From NCBI GenBank assembly GCA_900771165.1, contig CAAGMX010000415.1, positions 1 through 6,344 of the forward strand: DNA of 6,344 nt, in the 5' to 3' direction. Origin of the DNA: Victivallales bacterium (GTDB taxonomy: Bacteria > Verrucomicrobiota > Lentisphaeria > Oligosphaerales > Oligosphaeraceae). The notes beneath the pieces were generated by a model. It saw only the letters and a program-made list of their open reading frames with translations, was not told where the DNA came from and searched no databases. Position 1 is the stretch's first letter, and every line of letters starts with the position of its first letter. Both the position numbers and the translations under genes were made by a program. Shown in pieces: positions 1 to 4,698 of the stretch.

Positions 1-451
1 CATGATGGAACCCGCCCGCTATTTCGTGGGGGACGCCGGCTACATCATTGGCCGGGTCCATACCGTGAAGGATTCCTATAAGCGCATCCTGGGCACGGAC
101 ATCGGCATGAATGTCCTGGCCCGCCCCGCCCTCTACGGCGCCTATCACCACATCTACGTGAACTGCCGGGAGACGGAGGAGAGAATCCCCCTGAATCTGT
201 GCGGACAGCTCTGCGAGAACACGGATCTGTGGGTGCGGGACCGGGAACTGCCCCGGGGCACCCAGGTGGGGGATCTGGTGGTGGTGGAGAATGCCGGCGC
301 CTACGGCTACGCCATGAGCTACCAGTACAACGGGCGGCTTCGCCCCGCCGAAGTCCTGGTGAACGGCGACCGCCACGAACTGGTCCGCAAGGCGGAGACC
401 TTCCAGGAGCTGGTGGAGCTCATGCAGGTCCCCTCCCGCCTGAAGGCATAG
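1..451 (+). CDS. lysA: Diaminopimelate decarboxylase, C-terminal part (5' end outside window)
   Basis: This is the C-terminal ~149 residues of a PLP-dependent, alanine-racemase-fold decarboxylase. The enzyme converts meso-diaminopimelate to L-lysine and CO2 in the cytoplasm, the last step of lysine biosynthesis. Visible family motifs, numbered from the ATG at base 2, are EPARYFVGDAG (3-13, the usual EPGR segment), RPALYGAYH (41-49, whose Arg and Tyr contact the substrate carboxylate in this family), CENTD (71-75, with the active-site Cys supplied across the dimer) and YQYNGRLRPAEVLV (107-120, with the Tyr near PLP). The RPALYGAYH and CENTD combination favours diaminopimelate over ornithine/arginine or carboxynorspermidine substrates. 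The frame is open to the left edge, so the ATG at base 2 is internal. The gene ends with TAG at 449-451. The next gene starts 141 bp downstream, and I see no strong terminator between them. Confidence 0.93.
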   Translation, partial: MMEPARYFVGDAGYIIGRVHTVKDSYKRILGTDIGMNVLARPALYGAYHHIYVNCRETEERIPLNLCGQLCENTDLWVRDRELPRGTQVGDLVVVENAGAYGYAMSYQYNGRLRPAEVLVNGDRHELVRKAETFQELVELMQVPSRLKA

Positions 452-578
452 CGGAAAATCCGGAAATTCCCTCCTGGTTTCTGGAATCTTCTCCGCTTTC
501 TGCGTAATAGAGAATGTGCCTCATCCTCAAGAATGACACCCCAAAACGGGGGCGGACCCAGGAGGGAATGCCCCCAAT

Positions 579-582
579 GGAG
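579..582 (+). promoter_or_regulatory. Shine-Dalgarno deciding the lipoprotein gene start
   Basis: GGAG lies 10 bases before the ATG at 593. The in-frame upstream ATG at 533 has no purine-rich ribosome site. Starting there would also put 20 polar residues before the signal peptide, so 593 is preferred. Confidence 0.6.
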
Positions 583-592
583 TACCCCTGAC

Positions 593-1150
593 ATGAAGAA
601 CGCGAAACACTGGCTCTGGTCCGCTCTTGCCCTGTCCCTGATTCTCTCCCTGGCCTCCTGCACCACCAAAACCGCCTACATCCCCAATGATGTCCGCGCC
701 CAGGCCGTCGCCGGATTCTCCCAGGACGACATCTACGATACCATCTATGCGGCCGTGGATTCCCTGGTGACTCTGGACCGCATCAAGGCCCCCGAGGGCT
801 CTGCCCGGGCGGTGGTCATCGTGGAGAATGTGGTCAATGACACCCTGAGCCGGGGACGGGATGCCGAGGCCCTGGCGGAGGGCCTGGGGCTGAGCCTGCG
901 GGAGGAACTGACCAACAGCGGAAAGATCGTGGTCTACAACCGGGAGGCCGCCCAGTACGCCACGGTCCAGGTGACGCCCCAGTATATCCTCAAGGGACGC
1001 CTCACCCAGAGAAATCTCCGCCAGGACAATTCCGATTTCCAGATCGAATACAGCCTGAATCTCACCCTTATCGATCTGGCCACGGGACTGGAATTCTGGC
1101 AGAAGAGAATCCCCCTCCGCAAGGTGGCCGCCCGGAAAAACGCCTTCTAG
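593..1150 (+). CDS. LpoB-like outer-membrane lipoprotein (PBP-activator family)
   Basis: A predicted 185-residue lipoprotein. Residues 1-22 form a lipoprotein signal peptide with lipobox L20-A-S-C23. Thr at +2, not Asp, suggests outer-membrane sorting by the E. coli Lol rule. The mature part has the LpoB layout: GFSQDD (41-46), a strand with V-E-N-V-V-N-D (77-83), a helix and strand REELTNSGKIVVYNR (103-117), PQYILKGRLT (129-138), then YSLNLTLIDLATGLEFWQK (153-171). In Enterobacteria LpoB spans the periplasm and activates the synthase PBP1b. The family is wider than that role and shares its fold with CsgG, TolB-N and the FlgT middle domain, so a peptidoglycan-synthase partner is inference. 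The length fits the family, without the long proline-rich linker of E. coli LpoB. It is the first gene of a likely three-gene unit, 74 bp before the next. A generic CsgG-like lipoprotein is the main alternative. Confidence 0.85.
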   Translation: MKNAKHWLWSALALSLILSLASCTTKTAYIPNDVRAQAVAGFSQDDIYDTIYAAVDSLVTLDRIKAPEGSARAVVIVENVVNDTLSRGRDAEALAEGLGLSLREELTNSGKIVVYNREAAQYATVQVTPQYILKGRLTQRNLRQDNSDFQIEYSLNLTLIDLATGLEFWQKRIPLRKVAARKNAF

Positions 1151-1224
1151 ACGTGGCGCCTGCGCCGAATCCTCGTCTCTTTCTCTTTCCCCTCACCCCA
1201 CCCATCGAATAGGAGAATCCCAGA

Positions 1225-2601
1225 ATGAAAAAGTGGTTGTCCTTGCTTGCTCTGTCCTGTGCCTTGACCTTGTGCGCCCAGGAAGCTGACCCCGTGGCGG
1301 AGGCCGGAGAGGAGGTCGCCGCGGAAAGCCCGGTGGTGGAGGAGCAGGCGGCGACGGAGCAGGAGGGCTCGGGGCTCAACGAGGATCTTCAGGCCGCAGG
1401 CCCCTCCAGCCGGGATATGATGGAGGACTGCTTCGAGGAATATGCCCGGGAGCGGGGATTCGCCTATGGGATTCCCACTGCCCAGGGAGTGACCTATGGC
1501 AAGGAGGTGGCCCTGGTGAAGGTGGGGACCGACTCCCCCAATTTCGTCAAGGCCCGCACCATGGCCTTTGAACGGGCTTTCGAGGATGGCGTCGCCCGGA
1601 TGATGATGGATCTCGTGGGCAAGGAGATGGTCACCGTCTCCCGGGAATACTTCTCCGACAATAGCGACGACATCTTCGACGCGAGTGTCTCCCCGGATCA
1701 TGCGGTCCAGCGGATCAGCGAGAAGGCCACCATGCTGGCGGAGAAGGAACTGGATGCCGCCCTGGTGGAGATGGGCGTCTCCCCGGAGGATCTGAACCAG
1801 AAGAGCCTTTCGGAACGCCGCAATATCTTCACGGACCGCCTGGTGAAGAAGGCGGTGAAGAAGGCCGTGGGGGATTCCTCCGGCATTATCCCCGTCTGCT
1901 CCTTCGAGTGCGTGGATGAAGCGGGCACCTACTCCGTGGGGGTGGTCTTCCGCTTTGACCAGAAGAGCCGGGAGATCGCCCGCTGTCTGGCCAGGAAGGT
2001 GCGGCCCCCCGCCCGCCATCCCGGCGCTCCCCTGAATACCCTGCTGCCGCCCAAGGAGAGCCTGATGAACCAGTTCGGGGTCCGGGTGGTGATTGACGAG
2101 GAAGGAATGCCCGCCCTCCTGAGCTTCGCCCAGTTCGGCGTGACCGCCGGCACCGATCCCCGACGCCAGGACCGGAACCAGGATGCCGCCCTGCATCAGG
2201 CGGAAAGCCTGGCGGATCAGCAGATGACCCTCTTCGTCAACAGCTCTGTCCAGGCAGAAAGTGTCTCGGAGACAGGAGAATTGGAGAACGAGGATGTCCT
2301 CTTCTTCGACAATGGGGAGACCTATGCGCAGAATGTGGTGCAGTATGTGGACCGGGTCCGGAGCAGCAGCATCCGTCAGGGAAGCGACAGCCTGGCCGGC
2401 CGACGCACCCTGTTCTCCCGTGTCCTCACCCATCCCAGCGGGCACAAGGTGGCTGTGGTGGTGCGGATGTGGAGCTTCCGGAGCCTGGACGAGGTGAAGA
2501 AGACCCTTCAGGGCCCCAAGCCCCCGAAGGCCGCTCCCGCTCAGAAGCCCAAAGTCCAGGAGGGCCCCGCCGTCCGGAAAGGGCGCACCTACGACTTCTA
2601 A
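1225..2601 (+). CDS. Exported protein of unknown function with two LPP20/FlgT-N-like halves
   Basis: A 458-residue protein I cannot assign with confidence. From memory and unverified, it may be a family annotated as DUF6844. The ATG at 1225 is preceded by AGGAG at 1211-1215 (9-base spacing). Residues 1-18 are a signal peptide, probably cut after TLCA; Leu before the Cys argues against a lipobox. Residues 19-58 are acidic, Ala/Glu-rich and probably disordered. Half one (~95-250) has an Ala-rich helix (VKARTMAFERAFEDGVARMM, 108-127), a charged helical insert and a closing strand TYSVGVVFRF (235-244). Half two (~285-418) has a similar order: helix 318-334, SSVQAESVSETGE (340-352), then KVAVVVRMWS (408-417). 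The tail is Pro/Lys-rich. No catalytic motif is evident, so a structural or adaptor role in the periplasm is more likely than an enzyme. It lies between the LpoB-like and FlgT-like genes, 18 bp before the latter. Confidence 0.85.
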   Translation: MKKWLSLLALSCALTLCAQEADPVAEAGEEVAAESPVVEEQAATEQEGSGLNEDLQAAGPSSRDMMEDCFEEYARERGFAYGIPTAQGVTYGKEVALVKVGTDSPNFVKARTMAFERAFEDGVARMMMDLVGKEMVTVSREYFSDNSDDIFDASVSPDHAVQRISEKATMLAEKELDAALVEMGVSPEDLNQKSLSERRNIFTDRLVKKAVKKAVGDSSGIIPVCSFECVDEAGTYSVGVVFRFDQKSREIARCLARKVRPPARHPGAPLNTLLPPKESLMNQFGVRVVIDEEGMPALLSFAQFGVTAGTDPRRQDRNQDAALHQAESLADQQMTLFVNSSVQAESVSETGELENEDVLFFDNGETYAQNVVQYVDRVRSSSIRQGSDSLAGRRTLFSRVLTHPSGHKVAVVVRMWSFRSLDEVKKTLQGPKPPKAAPAQKPKVQEGPAVRKGRTYDF

Positions 2602-2619
2602 TCCAGGGGAGGAATCGCC

Positions 2620-3915
2620 ATGATGAGACGCTTCTTTTGGCTTCTTGCCTTGACGGGGTTCCTGGGAATGGGAATCCTTCGGGCCGAGGATGTGCTGGTG
2701 GAGAGCCAGGGGACGGGCCGCACCTACCGGGCCGCCGTCACCGAGGCCCTGATCACCGCCCTGGAGCAACAGACCGGGATGCAGCTCTCCTCAACCCAGC
2801 GCATGTCCCTTGCCTCCTCCAGTGACAGCGTGGAGGTCACCGGGGAAACGGCCCAGGACCGCCAGGAACTCCATGATTCCCTCCAGGCGGAGTGCAGGAA
2901 ATGGTCGGAGGGGCGCATCCAGGGCTACCAGGTGCTGGAGAGCCAGCAGGATCCCGCCACGGGGCTGTATACCGTGGTGGTCCAGGTCTCCTTCCCGGGA
3001 CGGTATGTGGTGGGAACGGATCCCGACGCCCGCCGCCGGATGGCCGTGGGTTCCTTCTATCGAAAGGCCACCACGGTCAATGTCTACGGAACGGCGGTGG
3101 AGACGGCAACCTGGGCCGAAATGTTCTCCAATGCCCTGAATGTCCAGCTGACCCAGAGCCGGAAGTTCACCATGCTGGACCGCCGCTTTGAAAGCGCCGT
3201 CCAGGAGGAACTCCGGAAACTCTCCGGGGAGAATGCGGCGCCGGGGGATGCCGTCCGCCTCTGCCAGAAACTGGGCACCGACTACCTGGTGCTGGGCACC
3301 CTCCTGTTCTGCGATGTCCCCGTGCCCCCCGTGAATCCCTACACCGGAAAAGCCATGCCGGTGGCCTCCGCCCCCTTTGTGGATGTGACCTACCGGGTGA
3401 TTCTGGCGCCCACGGGACAGCTGAAGTGGAGCGACAACATCAAGATCGACGCCACAGAGTTCACCGCCTCCAGCCTGGCAGACTTCATTGCCCAGTCCGC
3501 CGAAAGCGCCGCCGCCCGGGTGGCAGACAGCATTCTCAGCGCCATCCTCCCCTTCGAGGTGGTGAAGGCCTATCCCGACGGACGGGTGATTATCGGGGAG
3601 GGCGGAAAGTCTCTCCAGGTCGGGGAAATCCTCCAGGTCTATCTCCTGGGAGAGGAGGTCTTCGACACCCGGACCGGTGAGGTCCTGGATGTCCTGGAGG
3701 AACCCATTGGCATGGTGCTCATCGAACGGGTCACGGAAAAGCTGAGCTACGGCCGCCTGGTGAAGGGCGATCCCGCTAAACTGACGGTGGGCGCACGAGT
3801 CCGCCGGGATCCCTCCTATCTCCTGGACCCCGGCTACGCTCCCCAGGAGACCGCTCCCGCCAATCCCTCCCAGGTGAAAGGCGGCGTGGGCGGCGGCGTG
3901 GTCCTCCCCTTCTAA
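2620..3915 (+). CDS. Exported FlgT/CsgG-like protein
   Basis: A 431-residue exported protein. The start has tandem ATGs (2620, 2623) after AGGGGAGG at 2605-2612; 2620 is chosen, but 2623 would work. Residues 1-22 form a signal peptide ending near RA-ED. Three domains follow. Residues ~24-130 resemble FlgT-N/LPP20: VLVESQGTGRTYRAAVTEAL (25-44), then TVVVQVSFPGRY (118-129). Residues ~140-310 are CsgG/HfaB-like: RKFTMLDRRFESAVQEEL (181-198), GTDYLVLGTLL (219-229) and the strand with GQLKWSDNIKI (266-276). Residues ~311-396 resemble the FlgT C-terminal domain: EVVKAYPDGRVIIGEGG (313-329), DTRTGEVL (349-356) and a closing GARVRRD. In Vibrio, FlgT builds the H-ring around the flagellar motor. CsgG is a lipidated outer-membrane secretion pore, but this protein has no lipobox and no obvious pore segment, so I do not call it a channel. 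No flagellar genes are nearby. The tail (405-431) is low-complexity, Pro/Gly-rich and ends in Phe. Confidence 0.82.
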   Translation: MMRRFFWLLALTGFLGMGILRAEDVLVESQGTGRTYRAAVTEALITALEQQTGMQLSSTQRMSLASSSDSVEVTGETAQDRQELHDSLQAECRKWSEGRIQGYQVLESQQDPATGLYTVVVQVSFPGRYVVGTDPDARRRMAVGSFYRKATTVNVYGTAVETATWAEMFSNALNVQLTQSRKFTMLDRRFESAVQEELRKLSGENAAPGDAVRLCQKLGTDYLVLGTLLFCDVPVPPVNPYTGKAMPVASAPFVDVTYRVILAPTGQLKWSDNIKIDATEFTASSLADFIAQSAESAAARVADSILSAILPFEVVKAYPDGRVIIGEGGKSLQVGEILQVYLLGEEVFDTRTGEVLDVLEEPIGMVLIERVTEKLSYGRLVKGDPAKLTVGARVRRDPSYLLDPGYAPQETAPANPSQVKGGVGGGVVLPF

Positions 3916-3925
3916 CGCCGGTCAG

Positions 3926-3963
3926 CCCCCCCCCCGGGTTTCTTTCAAAAAAAAATCCCTGGG
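3926..3963 (+). other. C10/A9 homopolymers in an imperfect hairpin after the envelope genes
   Basis: Ten C (3926-3935) and nine A (3947-3955) follow the stop at 3915. CCC-GGG at 3933-3938 can pair with CCC-T-GGG at 3957-3963, and parts of the intervening T and A runs can also pair. The result is an imperfect stem with a bulge and mismatches. No T-run follows it, so it is not a standard intrinsic terminator, although it could mark the 3' end of the upstream mRNA. The A-run sits where an UP element would be for the promoter listed next. Confidence 0.3.
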
Positions 3964-3967
3964 CGAC

Positions 3968-3995
3968 TTGAAATGCGACGGGAAAATACTAGATT
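3968..3995 (+). promoter_or_regulatory. Sigma70-like promoter for the tRNA pair
   Basis: TTGAAA (3968-3973, 5 of 6 to the -35 consensus) is followed after 16 bases by TAGATT (3990-3995, 4 of 6 to the -10 consensus). The expected start is near 4002, about 37 bases before the first tRNA. The A9 run at 3947-3955 falls at roughly -55 to -47, the position of an UP element, as often seen at stable-RNA promoters. This is a consensus match by eye only. Confidence 0.5.
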
Positions 3996-4038
3996 AACCG
4001 CCGCGTCGTGACTCGTGTGAGCGTGCGACCCATTCAGT

Positions 4039-4115
4039 GGACCTGTAGCTCAACTGGATAGAGCGTCTGGCTACGGACCAGAAGGTTGGGGATTCGAGCT
4101 CCTCCAGGTTCACCA
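4039..4115 (+). tRNA. tRNA-Arg (anticodon ACG)
   Basis: The cloverleaf is complete over 77 bases. The acceptor stem GGACCTG (4039-4045) pairs with CAGGTTC (4105-4111) with one G-U. The D stem GCTC pairs with GAGC. The anticodon stem TCTGG/CCAGA encloses the loop CTACGGA, with anticodon ACG at 4073-4075. The variable loop is AGGTT. The T arm is GGGGA-TTCGAGC-TCCTC with one G-T pair. CCA is encoded (4113-4115) after discriminator A. A34 is normally deaminated to inosine by TadA, so this tRNA would read CGU, CGC and CGA. It is the first of two tRNAs separated by 14 bases and probably shares their promoter and terminator. Confidence 0.97.
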
Positions 4116-4129
4116 TTCCATTTCCCCGT

Positions 4130-4205
4130 GGCGGGGTAGCTCAGTTGGTAGAGCGAAGGACTGAAAATCCTTGCGTCGCCGGTTCGACCCCGGCCCTTGC
4201 CACCA
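4130..4205 (+). tRNA. tRNA-Phe (anticodon GAA)
   Basis: The cloverleaf is complete over 76 bases. The acceptor stem GGCGGGG (4130-4136) pairs with CCTTGCC (4195-4201) with two G-U pairs. The anticodon stem AAGGA/TCCTT encloses the loop CTGAAAA, with GAA at 4163-4165. The variable loop is GCGTC. The T arm GCCGG-TTCGACC-CCGGC is perfectly paired. CCA is encoded (4203-4205) after discriminator A. The gene is followed within 10 bases by an intrinsic terminator. Its 3' end is intact, and I see no second copy of it before the recombinase. Confidence 0.97.
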
Positions 4206-4214
4206 CTCCTTTCT

Positions 4215-4243
4215 AGCCGTGTGTTTTCCCACACGGCTTTTTT
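4215..4243 (+). terminator. Intrinsic terminator of the tRNA unit
   Basis: AGCCGTGTG (4215-4223) pairs perfectly with CACACGGCT (4230-4238) around the six-base loop TTTTCC. The stem runs straight into TTTTTT (4238-4243). The 9-bp stem with an immediate T-tract is a textbook Rho-independent terminator, 10 bases after the tRNA-Phe CCA. Confidence 0.92.
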
Positions 4244-4358
4244 CGTGTTTTCCCCACGAAATCCCACCTCAAATCGCCGTCAAGAGATGTCACAGGGAGA
4301 CGCTTCCTCCGCCTTTCTCTCGCCCAAACGTCTCTTTGTCTCTGATTTCTTTTCCAAG

Positions 4359-4396
4359 GGGTGTGTCGCCGCCGTCAAATAGACACACCCATTTTT
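4359..4396 (+). terminator. Hairpin with T-run in the intergenic region
   Basis: GGGTGTGTC (4359-4367) pairs perfectly with GACACACCC (4382-4390) across a 14-base loop, followed by ATTTTT (4391-4396). This fits a plus-strand intrinsic terminator, but no plus-strand gene is seen just upstream other than the already terminated tRNA unit. It could be a backup terminator or the end of a small RNA. The dyad has an even centre on the dinucleotide GT (4374-4375), a geometry also seen at large serine recombinase sites, but that reading is speculative. Confidence 0.45.
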
Positions 4397-4554
4397 GAGG
4401 CTAAAATCGGCTCGGCGACACAACAATGTCATTTTTCTGCGGTCTTGGAGAACGCAAAGGGTATCTCTTGCATAAGTCCATAGAGACGAGAGGCTTGGAA
4501 AGAACACTTTCCGTGTCTCCATTTATCAATCTCCAGGAAAAGACGAAATGCCCC

Positions 4555-4584
4555 AAGTGCATAGAATAATGAACTATGCATTTT
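4555..4584. repeat. AT-rich inverted repeat
   Basis: TGCATAG (4558-4564) pairs with CTATGCA (4574-4580) across the nine-base loop AATAATGAA. AAG/TTT extends the stem outward to 10 bp with one G-T pair, and TTTT occurs at 4581-4584. It may be a weak terminator or a protein-binding palindrome. No gene context identifies its role. Confidence 0.35.
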
Positions 4585-4625
4585 GCCCAATCAAACGGCG
4601 GTCGCATGGATGAATGAAGATGGTA

Positions 4626-4671
4626 TAAAAAGTGGATGCCGGAAAGAATCTAGACCTCTCTGGCATCCACT
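4626..4671 (-). terminator. Intrinsic terminator of the recombinase gene
   Basis: AGTGGATGCC (4631-4640) and GGCATCCACT (4662-4671) form a perfect 10-bp stem. It extends inward to about 16 bp with one G-T pair and one mismatch, leaving a nine-base loop. Read on the minus strand the hairpin comes 27 bases after the recombinase stop and ends in CTTTTTAT, a T5 tract. On the plus strand a T5 tract also occurs, but about 10 bases after the stem, so activity in that direction would be weaker. Confidence 0.75.
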
Positions 4672-4698
4672 CGATGTGTTCTTTTTACATAGCTGTCT

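Larger units (their letters stand above)
4244..4698. other. AT-richer intergenic region, candidate island junction
   Basis: These 455 bases hold no gene I can support. By direct count 51 of 120 bases in 4501-4620 are G or C (42.5%), visibly lower than the coding DNA on either side. The region contains three inverted repeats, listed separately. The recombinase reads into it from the right and the tRNA unit ends at its left. If the recombinase belongs to an integrated element, the left attachment junction would most simply lie here, but no duplicated core is visible within the window. Confidence 0.55.

Noticed and set aside
450..500. Possible lysA terminator: AGCGGA (450-455) pairing with TCCGCT (492-497) before a short T-rich stretch
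   Set aside because: The paired stem is about 9 bp with a mismatch, the loop is about 30 bases, and only three T follow the stem end. It is too weak to call.
548..575. GGGGGC/GCCCCC pairing and competing CCCC/GGGG hairpin upstream of the lipoprotein gene
   Set aside because: These are short G/C runs in GC-rich DNA that pair easily by chance. No ligand-binding motif or terminator accompanies them, so there is no basis for a riboswitch or attenuator.
533..592. N-terminal extension of the lipoprotein gene from the ATG at 533
   Set aside because: There is no ribosome site before 533, and the extension would bury the lipoprotein signal peptide. The ATG at 593 has GGAG at proper spacing.
1147..2769. 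Long 540-codon open frame antisense to the middle envelope gene
   Set aside because: It is a shadow frame caused by GC-rich codon use of the plus-strand gene. Its translation is rich in Gly, His and Leu without domain motifs, while the plus strand has a signal peptide, ribosome site and tight gene spacing.
4130..4205. tRNA-Phe as the integration target of the recombinase
   Set aside because: The tRNA is intact and its 3' end is not repeated anywhere up to the recombinase. Large serine recombinases also rarely use tRNA genes, which are typical of tyrosine recombinases.
4401..4607. 68-codon minus-strand frame in the intergenic region
   Set aside because: No recognisable domain, it overlaps two inverted repeats and another spurious frame, and it lies in AT-richer noncoding DNA.
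4244..4698. CRISPR array or tandem repeat
   Set aside because: The inverted repeats differ in sequence and are not regularly spaced. There are no repeated direct units with spacers.
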